Assembly: GCF_000013645.1 (NCBI RefSeq)
Contig: NC_007952.1
Location: forward strand, 3,224,001-3,288,000
Length of the DNA: 64,000 nucleotides
Origin: Paraburkholderia xenovorans LB400
GTDB taxonomy: Bacteria > Pseudomonadota > Gammaproteobacteria > Burkholderiales > Burkholderiaceae
Reading direction: 5' to 3'
The position numbers and the translations under genes are program-made. Shown in pieces: positions 26,921 to 35,320 of this stretch. Position 1 is the first letter of the stretch; the number at the start of each line of letters is the position of its first letter. The notes beneath the pieces were generated by a model that did no database searches, had not been told where the DNA came from, and was given only the letters and a program-made list of their open reading frames with translations.

Positions 26921-27371
26921 AAGCTGCCCCAATCGCTGCGACGATAGCCTCACGCTGTTCCTTGCTGTGGGCCATCCAGTCCTCAACGGCGGCGTAGTCG
27001 GTGTCACCATCCAGATGGGACTTCAGTTGCGCGCGCGCCATCCCCAGTCTGGCAGCAATATTCGCAATGCGGCCGCAGAAGTAACCTTCAACGTCGCTAC
27101 TCGCAAACGCCTCTTGGATTACACCCTCAAGTTCTATCCGCTCGATGGACGGGTTCTGAGCAACTGCCTCGCTTACCCGTATGCCGGCCCTCGTGACGCC
27201 GTACTCGCGTATGACATCAAGGATGGTGCCGCGCACGAACTTCAACTGCTCGGGCGTATCCATCGCCTTAGGTACCGTGATTTCCTCGACGTTGAGAATC
27301 TCGGATTCGGAAGCATCGTAGACTACGAACGTCACCCGTTTCGGCGCGACGCGTATTCCGATAGTTCGCAT
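26913..27371 (-). CDS. RuvC/RNase H-like protein of unknown function
   Basis: 152 residues. The start MRTIGIRVAPKRVTFVVYD has the beta-strand-turn-beta pattern of RuvC/RNase H-fold proteins, and AGIRVSEAVAQNPSIERIEL with LEGVIQEAFASSDV resembles the second strand and helix. The first catalytic Asp of RuvC (GIDPG) is Arg here, so nuclease activity is doubtful. The C-terminal third is helical. It is the first gene of the kinase operon, with an eight-base overlap. Fold assignment is by eye and tentative; the gene itself is well supported by the overlap. Confidence 0.6.
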   Translation of the reverse strand: MRTIGIRVAPKRVTFVVYDASESEILNVEEITVPKAMDTPEQLKFVRGTILDVIREYGVTRAGIRVSEAVAQNPSIERIELEGVIQEAFASSDVEGYFCGRIANIAARLGMARAQLKSHLDGDTDYAAVEDWMAHSKEQREAIVAAIGAAYV

Positions 27372-27540
27372 TTCGTCCCCTTGGCAGATGTCAGTATGTA
27401 AGCCGCGTTCTTTTCGCTAGTCCGAAAACATACGGGGCTGAGCCTGCGCGGCACGCAGTATAGCCGAGAGAGGCTACGCCACGCTTTCGCGCGGGCCTCA
27501 GGAACCTGGAGCCTGGGCAATCCGAACGAGCGTACCCGCC

Positions 27541-27975
27541 TTAGAAGTCCTCAACCGCTGCTTCAAGGTAGACAGGCCAATGTTCAACCGCAGAGACTCT
27601 CTTCAGCAACTCGATGTCCCGCTTCGCAAACTCGATTCCACGTAAGCGTTGCTCACGCAATGCGCTCAGGTGCTCAATCGACGCTTTTCGCCTTTCCAGT
27701 CGTTTCTCGTACTGGTCAACTATCTCGGGATGGACCTGTTCGCCGGTACCGTACTCGAATTCCTGCACGAATAGGCCAGTTAGCGCAGATTTCCTTTCCG
27801 CGGCCTTTTTTACGTACTCGAGTAAGGCCTCGACTGCATCTCTATCATTCTCAAGTTGCCGGATGCGAGCGTCGATTCTCTTTACCTTCTCTTCGAATTC
27901 GCGAACCTTTCCTTCCGCTCCTTCTATAAGGCCGGGAACCGCTTCCGTGTTGACTACTGGCTCATTCATGGCCAT
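27541..27975 (-). CDS. Coiled-coil protein of unknown function
   Basis: About 142-145 residues; starts at 27984, 27975 or 27969 are all possible, and GGGGGAA upstream favours the last. The protein is strongly helical with heptads (GKVREFEEKVKRIDARIRQL, ENDRDAVEALLEYVKKAAER, EKRLERRKASIEHLSALREQ). No catalytic motif is visible. It precedes the RNase H-like/kinase operon on the same strand with about 170 bp between, so it may or may not be co-transcribed. No family is recognised. Confidence 0.6.
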   Translation of the reverse strand: MAMNEPVVNTEAVPGLIEGAEGKVREFEEKVKRIDARIRQLENDRDAVEALLEYVKKAAERKSALTGLFVQEFEYGTGEQVHPEIVDQYEKRLERRKASIEHLSALREQRLRGIEFAKRDIELLKRVSAVEHWPVYLEAAVEDF

Positions 27976-28083
27976 TTCCCCCATGTGTGGTTCTCTTTTG
28001 GGCTGCGGACATTGCCGCAACATCATTCAATAATATGCCGGCATCCCCGCCATGGTCTGGCTTCATCTTAGCAACGTCGGGGT

Positions 28084-28455
28084 TCACCAGTTAATCGAGA
28101 CGGACGCCGCGCCGCGCCGCTTCAGCTCGGCGACGATTTCGTCGATAGGGGCGTCGCGAAGCAAGCGAGCATTAGGTAGTGTTTCGCTCGCATATGTGGC
28201 GGTGGCAGTTGGCGGCGAGTCGACATTGGCGACAGGGGGGCTGTCTGGAAACAAAACTCCATTGAGCTTTTCCCATGTTTTCAGGCCGGGAAAAGTGGCG
28301 TTACTATGCTCCGCGTTCTCATAGCGCGACGGCATGACCTCGTGAATTCCTACCCGCTTCGCGAGCTCGCGAAAGCTAAGGTTAGCGGCAAGGCGCGCCT
28401 CTTTCAGTGCGGTGCGAAAGTTCGGGTCTGTAACCTTGGGTAGTTGCGTGGCCAT
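28084..28455 (-). CDS. XRE-family transcriptional regulator
   Basis: 123 residues. The helix-turn-helix lies at about residues 15-60: FRTALKEARLAANLSFRELA, KRVGIHEVMPSRYENAEHSN. A Pro/Thr-rich linker and the short C-terminal helix APIDEIVAELKRRG follow. It starts the leftward block 28455-25710 (XRE, coiled coil, RNase H-like, kinase, small protein) and is likely its regulator. An inverted repeat at 28468-28493 just upstream of its start suggests autoregulation. Confidence 0.8.
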   Translation of the reverse strand: MATQLPKVTDPNFRTALKEARLAANLSFRELAKRVGIHEVMPSRYENAEHSNATFPGLKTWEKLNGVLFPDSPPVANVDSPPTATATYASETLPNARLLRDAPIDEIVAELKRRGAASVSINW

Positions 28456-28849
28456 CTGAAGTTAGCTCCTTTGCACCAAAAAGTTTGCAAAGGTTATCAA
28501 ACGTTTGTTTTGCGCGCAAGTATTGGTTAGTTGGGTTGGTGGGCGCTTAACGCTGTAGACGCCTTGCACCTTGCGTAAGGGCCACCGCGAAACGTCCTCG
28601 CGCCGCGGAAGCGTCGCGGTAGCGTTTGTTGAGGTGACCCGGCTCGACGCGTATCAGGAGGCGCCTCCATGGGCGACGGTGACGGGTGAGGGACATCGGG
28701 AATATATGGGGACACTCGGCAACTGTCACCGCAAGGAAAGCAATCTCATCTTTCGCTTCCCAAATTCTCACGCGATACATCCCACGCCTTGCAAAGCGTT
28801 GCGAGACGGGGCGAGAAATCTCACGTTATGGGTACTGCTACATACACCA
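28456..28849. promoter_or_regulatory. Intergenic with XRE operator-like dyad
   Basis: CCTTTGCA (28468-28475) and TGCAAAGG (28486-28493) form a perfect 8-bp inverted repeat 13 bases upstream of the XRE start, fitting an autoregulatory operator. The remainder up to the Lrp stop holds no recognisable gene. Confidence 0.5.
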
Positions 28850-29308
28850 TCACCGCTTCGTCGGCAACTGACTCGTCTGTTTCATCTGCTTCAGGACGAC
28901 ATACGACTTCACATGCGAAATCGTGTCGCTGACCAGCAACGTGTTCGTGACGAAGTCCGCCAGTTGCTCAAGGTTCTCCGCCACGACTTTCAGCATATAG
29001 TCGGCGTCCCCGCTCACCGCATGCGCCTCCTGTATCGCGTCGTCCGATTCCACCAGTCGCTGGAACGCACGTAACGACTTCGCGTCGTGTGCCTGCAGGT
29101 TTACGTGGACGAAGGCGAGAACATCCAGCCCGACGGCCTTGCTGTCGAGCCGAGCCGAGTAACCGGCGATCACCCCCGCCTCTTCAAGCGCGGTCCTGCG
29201 CCGCGAACATTGCGACGCGGACAGGCCGATCATGTTGCCCACTTCCTGGTTCGTCAAACGTGCGTCAGCCTGCAGTGCGGCCAGCATTTTCCAGTCGAAG
29301 CTATCCAA
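28850..29308 (-). CDS. Lrp/AsnC-family regulator
   Basis: 152 residues. The N-terminal helix-turn-helix is WKMLAALQADARLTNQEVGN, MIGLSASQCSRRRTALEEAG. The C-terminal RAM ligand-binding domain contains VHVNLQAHD and AHAVSGDADYMLKVVAENLE. It is divergent from the 2-oxo-acid decarboxylase gene, with a perfect dyad at 29327-29341 between them. Lrp-type proteins usually sense amino acids; an aromatic amino acid or its keto acid would fit the neighbouring pathway, but the ligand is inferred. Confidence 0.88.
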   Translation of the reverse strand: MDSFDWKMLAALQADARLTNQEVGNMIGLSASQCSRRRTALEEAGVIAGYSARLDSKAVGLDVLAFVHVNLQAHDAKSLRAFQRLVESDDAIQEAHAVSGDADYMLKVVAENLEQLADFVTNTLLVSDTISHVKSYVVLKQMKQTSQLPTKR

Positions 29309-29326
29309 TTTCCACTCCTCTAACTA

Positions 29327-29405
29327 TGCACAATCTGTGCATGACAGTGACAAAACAGGCCGTAAAACGCACACAACATGCGGTATTGACGCACTACATT
29401 GTAGT
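29327..29405. promoter_or_regulatory. Lrp-type operator dyads
   Basis: TGCACA-ATC-TGTGCA (29327-29341) is a perfect 6+3+6 palindrome just outside the Lrp start. ACTACA-T-TGTAGT (29393-29405) is a second perfect dyad about 75 bp before the decarboxylase start. Two sites spaced over 60 bp are typical for Lrp-family control of a divergent gene. Confidence 0.55.
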
Positions 29406-29479
29406 CATCCGGCGGCCAAACGACATCACAGCCGAGTCGTCCCGCCATGCACTGTTCTTTCTTTCGGAGGCATCCCATC

Positions 29480-31222
29480 ATGCGTATGCAAATCGGCGCT
29501 TTTCTTGCCCGTCGGCTCACCGAAGCCGGTGTCCGACATCTGTTTGGCGTACCAGGCGACTTCAACCTGTCCTTTCTCGAACAGATCCAGGAAGCAGACG
29601 GGATCGAGTTTGTTGGCAACTGCAACGAACTGAACGCTGCCTATGCCGCCGATGGCTACGCTCGCACGTCCGGCATCGCAGCGCTCGTCACAACATTTGG
29701 CGTGGGCGACCTGGGAGCGATCGGCGGTATCGCGGGTGCCTATGCGGAAAACGTGCCTGTCGTGCACATCACCGGTACGCCGCCGCTGCACGCCGTCAAC
29801 AGCCGGGCGCTCGTGCATCACACGCTCGTGAATGGCGACTATGACAACATCGGGCGCTGCATGTCCGAATTCACCGTAGCCCAGACGCGTATCACGCCCG
29901 CCAACGCAGCCTTCGAGATCGACCGCGTGCTGCGCTCTTGCTGGCTTGAACGCCGTCCGGTGCACCTGCAACTGCCTTCCGATGTCACGCACGTCGTCGT
30001 GGAGGTGCCCGAAGCGCCTCTCATGCTCGCCGATCCCTCCAGCGATCCCCACCAGTTGCGTGAAGCCACGCGACGCATCGTTGAAGCCCTTGCGTCCGCA
30101 CGTTTCCCCGCCATCGTCGTGGACGCGGACGCTGACCGCTTTGGGGTCACGGAACTGGTACAGAAACTCGCCGAGAAGTGCAGCATCCCATGCGCGTCGC
30201 TGACGCCAGCCAAGAGTGCACTCAACGAAACGTCCCGGCACTACGTGGGGACCTATGTGGGCGCTGCCAGCGCTGAGCCGGTGCGCTCGATCGTCGAAAA
30301 CGCGGACTGCCTGATCGGCGTGGGCCTGCGCTTCACGGACACGAGTACCGCGCTGTTCTCGCAGCACTTCAACCCGGAAGCCTTCATCGACCTGCGCCGG
30401 CACGACCTGAGTCTCGGAACAACCCAGATTCCAGGCGTCACGCTCAGGGACGTGCTCGCCCGGGTGGTGGACGACGCACAGCCCGTGGTCCGCGAACGTG
30501 CAACCCAGGCTCTCGCCGCTGCTAGCGACGCGCTACCCGCCTCATCCGGCAACGTGCCGCTCACGCATGCCGCGCTATGGCCGCGTATCCGCCGCTTCCT
30601 GAAACCTCGCGACGTGATCCTCGGTGAAGCGGGTACCTCACACGCATCGCTCTCCGCGATGAAGCTGCCGCCCGGCGCGACCTACATCGCACAGCCCATC
30701 TGGGGTGCAATCGGCTATACGCTGCCCGCGCTGTTCGGCTCGCTGGTCGGTACCCCTTCACGCCGCCATTTGCTGTTCATCGGCGACGGCTCATTCCAGC
30801 TCACGGCCCAGGAGCTGTCTTCCATTCTGCGCCGCGACCTGAAGCCGGTGATCTTTCTGCTGAACAACTCGGGCTACACGATCGAGCGGCTGATTCTCGG
30901 CGAACACTCCGCCTATAACGACGTCGCCAACTGGCACTACGCCGGACTGCCGCATGCGTTCGACCGACGCGAGCGCGCACTGTCTCTCGTCGTCGAGACG
31001 GTCGCAGATCTTGAGGCGGCGCTGAATCGGGCCGAGTCTGCCGAGCACCTCGTGTTCATCGAATTGAAGCTGCCGATGATGGACGCACCGGAGTCGTTGA
31101 AAAAGTTCGCCGATATCTTCGCAGACTTCGACTACGGCGAACGCGGGCCACGGAACCCTTCGAAGCTCGTAGCGTCCGAGGCCCCGGCTCATGGCCACAG
31201 CCTGACCGACGAAACCGCCTGA
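29480..31222 (+). CDS. PDC/IPDC-type ThDP 2-oxo-acid decarboxylase
   Basis: 580 residues from the ATG at 29480 (CGGAGG upstream). It belongs to the pyruvate/indolepyruvate/phenylpyruvate decarboxylase branch: Asp27 (VPGDFN), Glu50 (NCNELNAA) and the tandem His113-His114 (LVHHTL) are at the same positions as in Zymomonas PDC. The ThDP motif GDGSFQLTAQELS...LNNSGYTIE is intact. Next to an aldehyde dehydrogenase and a 2-hydroxy-acid dehydrogenase, an aromatic 2-oxo acid such as phenylpyruvate or indolepyruvate is the likeliest substrate, giving arylacetaldehyde. The chain preference cannot be read from sequence alone. Confidence 0.88.
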   Translation: MRMQIGAFLARRLTEAGVRHLFGVPGDFNLSFLEQIQEADGIEFVGNCNELNAAYAADGYARTSGIAALVTTFGVGDLGAIGGIAGAYAENVPVVHITGTPPLHAVNSRALVHHTLVNGDYDNIGRCMSEFTVAQTRITPANAAFEIDRVLRSCWLERRPVHLQLPSDVTHVVVEVPEAPLMLADPSSDPHQLREATRRIVEALASARFPAIVVDADADRFGVTELVQKLAEKCSIPCASLTPAKSALNETSRHYVGTYVGAASAEPVRSIVENADCLIGVGLRFTDTSTALFSQHFNPEAFIDLRRHDLSLGTTQIPGVTLRDVLARVVDDAQPVVRERATQALAAASDALPASSGNVPLTHAALWPRIRRFLKPRDVILGEAGTSHASLSAMKLPPGATYIAQPIWGAIGYTLPALFGSLVGTPSRRHLLFIGDGSFQLTAQELSSILRRDLKPVIFLLNNSGYTIERLILGEHSAYNDVANWHYAGLPHAFDRRERALSLVVETVADLEAALNRAESAEHLVFIELKLPMMDAPESLKKFADIFADFDYGERGPRNPSKLVASEAPAHGHSLTDETA

Positions 31223-31297
31223 GCTCGGACGCGCCGCATCCCATACGCAAGTTGCGCGTCTTCCTACAGCCGCCCAACCGCAACCAGAGACACGATC

Positions 31298-32791
31298 ATG
31301 GCAGACATTCGCATTCTTTCCGAAGTCGAAACCTTCCTCGCACGCCAGCACAGACAGTACATTGACGGCCAGGCGGTAGCAGCGATGGACACGGTTGCGA
31401 CCGACATCATCAACCCGTCGAACCGGAAGGTCGTCGCGTCGGTACGTCAGGCCACACCTGCCCAGGTTCAGCACGCCGTGGCGAGTGCGCACGAGGCTTT
31501 TACCGGCGTGTGGCAACAGACCTCGGCTGCGCGCCGCGGCGAACTGCTGAACCGTCTTGCCGATCTGATGCAGGCGCATCGCGAGGAACTCGCACAAATC
31601 GAAAGCCTCTCATCGGGCAAGCTCATCGGCCTGTCGCGCGCGTTCGAGATCGACTACTCGATTGCGTTCCTGCGCTATTACGCCGGCTGGGCGACGAAGA
31701 TTCATGGCCAGACAATGAACCTGTCGCTGCCGTCCTCGAACGGTGAACAGTATACGGGCTTCACGCTGCGTCAGCCGATCGGCGTGGTGGCCGGCATCGT
31801 GCCATGGAATTTCTCGATCATGATTGCGGTCTGGAAGTTCGGGTCCGCTCTTGCCTGCGGTTGCACGGCGGTTATCAAGCCAAGCGAATTCACGCCGCTT
31901 ACGATGCTGCGGGTCGCAGAACTCGCCCTTGAAGCGGGGATCCCGCCCGGGGTGCTCAACATAGTGAACGGCAACGGCAGGACGGTCGGCACCGCGCTGA
32001 TTGCGCACCCCAAAGTCGCGAAAGTCACGTTCACAGGGTCGGTTCCGACCGGGGTGGGCGTCGGCGTGGCCGCGATGCAGGCCGGACTCAAGCACGTCAC
32101 GCTTGAACTCGGCGGCAAAAACCCGGCGGGCTTCCTGCGAGATTTTCCAGTCGAGCGTACGGTGGACGGCATCATCGAGGCGGCCTACTTGCACCAGGGC
32201 GAAGTCTGCGCATCGGCCGAACGGTTCTATGTGCACCGCTCGCGCATCGACGACGTTCTGGAGGCTCTACATCACACGCTCGCGACCCTAAAAATTGGCT
32301 CCGCGCTCGATGAAAGCGCGCAGTTCGGCCCGCTGGCCAACGCCGCACACTTCGCCAAGGTGATGGCGTTCTTCGAAAAGGCGCGCGCGCAGGATGGAGA
32401 GATCGTCCACGGCGGCACAGTCGCACCAGGCGACGGCTTCTTCGTTCAGCCCACGGCAATCCCTGCCCGTTCGCAAGCCGACACCATCATGACCGAGGAA
32501 ACGTTCGGGCCGGTCGCGAGCTTTCTCGCGTACGACGACGAAGAAGAAATGCTGCACTACATGAACGACACGCACTTCGGCCTCACGGCAAGCATCTGGA
32601 CTAATGACCTCTCCAAGGCATTGCGCTTTGTGCCGCGTGTGGAAGCGGGTACGGTGTGGGTCAACATGCACAACTATATCGATCCAGCCATGCCGTTCGG
32701 AGGCGTCAAGTCCTCCGGTATCGGCCGCGAGTTCGGCGAGGCGTTCATCGAGTACTTCACGGAATTGAAATCAGTGATCGTCCGGTATTGA
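31298..32791 (+). CDS. NAD(P)-dependent aldehyde dehydrogenase (phenylacetaldehyde type likely)
   Basis: 497 residues with the ALDH signatures VPWNFSIMIAVWKFG (Asn171), Lys194 (AVIKPSE), Glu270 (TLELGGKNP) and catalytic Cys304 (HQGEVCASAERFYV). The C-terminal MPFGGVKSSGIGREFGE motif is intact. Overall sequence resembles phenylacetaldehyde dehydrogenases (FeaB/StyD type). It follows the decarboxylase by 75 bp and would oxidise its aldehyde product to the acid. The mandelate operon here lacks its own benzaldehyde dehydrogenase, so this enzyme might also help there; that is speculative. Confidence 0.9.
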   Translation: MADIRILSEVETFLARQHRQYIDGQAVAAMDTVATDIINPSNRKVVASVRQATPAQVQHAVASAHEAFTGVWQQTSAARRGELLNRLADLMQAHREELAQIESLSSGKLIGLSRAFEIDYSIAFLRYYAGWATKIHGQTMNLSLPSSNGEQYTGFTLRQPIGVVAGIVPWNFSIMIAVWKFGSALACGCTAVIKPSEFTPLTMLRVAELALEAGIPPGVLNIVNGNGRTVGTALIAHPKVAKVTFTGSVPTGVGVGVAAMQAGLKHVTLELGGKNPAGFLRDFPVERTVDGIIEAAYLHQGEVCASAERFYVHRSRIDDVLEALHHTLATLKIGSALDESAQFGPLANAAHFAKVMAFFEKARAQDGEIVHGGTVAPGDGFFVQPTAIPARSQADTIMTEETFGPVASFLAYDDEEEMLHYMNDTHFGLTASIWTNDLSKALRFVPRVEAGTVWVNMHNYIDPAMPFGGVKSSGIGREFGEAFIEYFTELKSVIVRY

Positions 32792-32849
32792 TGCCAGCGG
32801 CCGCGGCGACATGGAAAGCCTCAAACATACGGATACAGGAGATACGTGA

Positions 32850-34112
32850 ATGTCTGACGTCTCTAAAGCATGGAACATCGACGACCTTCGCCGCATGGCA
32901 AGTCACAATGTACCGAAGCATTTCCTTGACTACCTGCAGGGTGGCGCCAACAGCGAGACGACAATGCAGTCGAACCGCTTGGACTTTGCCCAGTGGGCTC
33001 TGATACAGAAGGTGCTCGCCGGCATCCAGGAGAACTCCACGGATCTCGGCACGACCTATCTCGGCGAACGCCATGAGCTTCCTGTGTTGCTCGGCCCCGT
33101 AGGTTTCGCCGGCATGTATCACCGCAACGGCGAAATCGCCGCAGGTCGCGCAGCCGGGAAAGCCGGCATCGCACAGGTGCTGTCGACCTTTTCGATTGCG
33201 TCGCTCGAGGAAGTCGCGCAGTCGCATCGCTGTTCGCTGTATTTCCAGCTCTATGTATTCCGCAAGCGCGAACTGACGGAACACATGCTCGAGCGCTGCC
33301 GCAAGGCGAAGATCGGCACGATCTTTCTTACAGTGGATACACCCTTCGCACCGGTACGCGAACGCGACGCACGTAACGGCTTCCGTGCCCGCACCACGCT
33401 TTCGCCCGGCATGCTGCTCTCGATGCTGCGGCATCCACTGTGGTGCATGGGTGCAATCGCCAACGGCATACCCAGCGTAGGCAACTGCAAGCCGTACCCG
33501 GAACTCGGCAGCTCGCTCATGGAACAGTCCGTGAACCTCGGGCGCATGATCGATCCGACACTCGCGTGGAGCGACATCAAGTGGCTGCGCGATCGTTGGG
33601 AAGGCAAGATCGTTATCAAGGGTATCCTCGATGCCGACGATGCACGTCGTGCGGTCGACGCGGGCGCCAACGGGATCGTGGTTTCGAATCACGGCGGGCG
33701 CCAGCTCGACCCGGCGCCGTCGACGATCAGCGTACTGCCCGAAATCGCCAAGGCAGTGGGAAAGCGAACCGAAGTCCTGATGGATGGCGGCATCCGCCGC
33801 GGAGCGGATGTCCTCAAGGCACTGGCGCTCGGTGCAACTGCGGTACTCCTCGGTCGGGCATACATCTACGGGCTCGGCGCAGGCGGTGAAAAAGGCGTGA
33901 CCCGTTGCCTCGATCTGCTCAGGGAAGAGATGCGCCCCGCACTGAACATGATGGGCTTTCGCACCATCGATCAGCTTAAGGCAGCAGGCAGCGACGCGCT
34001 GCGCCTGAGCGCTTCGTTCCCCTCGACATCCCACTTAGCGGAAAACGACGCCGCCGTCCGCGAAAAGCCGAATGCGCACGTTGTAGAAATACGCGGTTCA
34101 AGCGTTGCATGA
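32850..34112 (+). CDS. FMN-dependent 2-hydroxy-acid dehydrogenase (LldD/MdlB family)
   Basis: 420 residues. Family motifs: LPVLLGPVGFAGMYHRNGE, TVDTPFAPVRERDARNGF, KWLRDRWEGKIVIKGILDA, catalytic His in VVSNHGGRQLDP, and LMDGGIRRGADVLKALALGA. It is a paralogue of MdlB (4502-5686) with a different C-terminal tail. As the third gene after the decarboxylase and aldehyde dehydrogenase, it may feed the pathway by oxidising a 2-hydroxy acid such as phenyllactate to phenylpyruvate. L-lactate is the alternative substrate and cannot be excluded. Confidence 0.9.
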   Translation: MSDVSKAWNIDDLRRMASHNVPKHFLDYLQGGANSETTMQSNRLDFAQWALIQKVLAGIQENSTDLGTTYLGERHELPVLLGPVGFAGMYHRNGEIAAGRAAGKAGIAQVLSTFSIASLEEVAQSHRCSLYFQLYVFRKRELTEHMLERCRKAKIGTIFLTVDTPFAPVRERDARNGFRARTTLSPGMLLSMLRHPLWCMGAIANGIPSVGNCKPYPELGSSLMEQSVNLGRMIDPTLAWSDIKWLRDRWEGKIVIKGILDADDARRAVDAGANGIVVSNHGGRQLDPAPSTISVLPEIAKAVGKRTEVLMDGGIRRGADVLKALALGATAVLLGRAYIYGLGAGGEKGVTRCLDLLREEMRPALNMMGFRTIDQLKAAGSDALRLSASFPSTSHLAENDAAVREKPNAHVVEIRGSSVA

Positions 34113-34508
34113 CCGAGGCCGACGAAGGTTGAAGCATGAAGCTCGCGACACCCCGAGCCGGATGCCGTGACGCTCATTGTCCAAAATTGCAACCGGGCCG
34201 GGTTTGCCGGACCGCTTGCGCTGGGTACCCATGATTGAGCTCGTGCTATGCAACTCGAAAAGGCGGTAATACAAAGTCCTGCCGGATATAGCGATACGGC
34301 ATTCGACCTTCCCCTTCGACCTATGCCAGATGACAAAGATGTAATCCGACTGCCTGAACTGTGAAATGCTGACGTTGCTATGATCACAACAGATTCCGAG
34401 ACAATCGGTTCACGGCGCGACCGATTGCGTCATCGCTTGTATAGGTCCGATTTGCGATCTGATCAGCAAAATATATGAGCGTCGGCAGGGCAGGCATTGG
34501 GGCATCCG
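34113..34508 (+). promoter_or_regulatory. Upstream region of fliE copy 1 with a shared element (34321-34384)
   Basis: There is no gene. At 34321-34384 the sequence TGACAAAGATGTAATCCG and, further on, TGTGAAATGC are shared with the region upstream of the second fliE (45427-45493, opposite strand). The ATGACA...TGTAAT core is dyad-like. Closer to the gene both copies also share a GCGTCGG-AGGGC segment just before the ribosome site. The element lies about 125 bp from the start codon, which leaves a long leader. Confidence 0.55.
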
Positions 34509-34847
34509 ATGAATGAATTAAATCCGATCGCTTCTGCATTGCACCAAATTCAGGCAATCGCGACCGAAGCGCCTGCAGATACAAAGCCGGACCTGACGGC
34601 TATCATTTCGGGCGCTGCCGGATCCGCTAATTTTGGAGATCTGTTGCGGCGGTCGCTGACCAAGATAAGCAGCGAGCAGGCGTTAAGTACGCGTGAGACT
34701 CAGAAATTCGAATTGGGCGCGCAAAGCGTGGCGCTTATTGAGGTGATGATCGATGGAGCGAACGCCGGCATCTTGTTTCAGGAATCACTCCAGATTCGTA
34801 ACAGCTTGATAAGCGCGTACTCGACGATCATGCGGTTGGATTTATAG
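34509..34847 (+). CDS. fliE: Orphan FliE-like flagellar basal-body protein (copy 1)
   Basis: 112 residues from the ATG at 34509 (an upstream TTG would add four residues). It is homologous to FliE, the rod/MS-ring junction protein: MNELNPIASALHQIQAIATE, FGDLLRRSLTKISSEQAL and a C-terminal helical signature EVMIDGANAGILFQESLQIR, NSLISAYSTIMRLDL. Normal FliE is encoded with fliFGHI; no flagellar gene is nearby. A second copy, about half identical by eye, lies at 44966-45304 in opposite orientation. Its role outside a flagellar cluster is unknown; a non-flagellar secretion role or a silent relic are both possible. Confidence 0.85.
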   Translation: MNELNPIASALHQIQAIATEAPADTKPDLTAIISGAAGSANFGDLLRRSLTKISSEQALSTRETQKFELGAQSVALIEVMIDGANAGILFQESLQIRNSLISAYSTIMRLDL

Positions 34848-34920
34848 TCCTGCAATCTACAGAGTTCCATCGGACTTGAGTTCGAGTGCTCGTTGCCCAC
34901 TGCCAGCCGCTACCAACCCT

Positions 34921-35268
34921 ATGAATCCGTCAACCATGGACATGCTTCGGGCGTACCTGACGACGGCGTCGCTGGCATCTGTCTTCATCGCGACGCTCGC
35001 ACTGGCCGCGCTTGAGGTATTCGGAATATCCGACGAGGCCTTTCAAGCGCCAGCCTTTCGGGCCGGTGCCTTTGCCGCCGTCATTTACCTGGTACTATTG
35101 ACCAAAAAGGCGGCTGAACTCGCGTTCCATACCGCGGTCGCCAATCGCCACAGCACCCGCATCGAAGCACTGAGCCACAGCATCTCCGTCTCCCGCAGAT
35201 GTCCACGACTTCAACTTGTCATCCTGCACTTGCGGTTCAGTCGTAGACTCTTTGATCTGGTGGATTGA
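34921..35268 (+). CDS. Hypothetical two-helix membrane protein
   Basis: About 115 residues if the ATG at 34921 is used; no good ribosome site is seen and other starts are possible. Two hydrophobic helices (ASLASVFIATLALAALEVFG and AGAFAAVIYLVLLTK) flank a short loop. After about residue 80 the composition becomes Arg/Ser-rich, which may reflect a frameshift. It follows fliE copy 1. No family is recognised. Confidence 0.4.
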   Translation: MNPSTMDMLRAYLTTASLASVFIATLALAALEVFGISDEAFQAPAFRAGAFAAVIYLVLLTKKAAELAFHTAVANRHSTRIEALSHSISVSRRCPRLQLVILHLRFSRRLFDLVD

Positions 35269-35320
35269 GTTTGATACGCGGCGAGCTTTTTTTATCTCTA
35301 ACGCGATCAAGGTGTCATCT

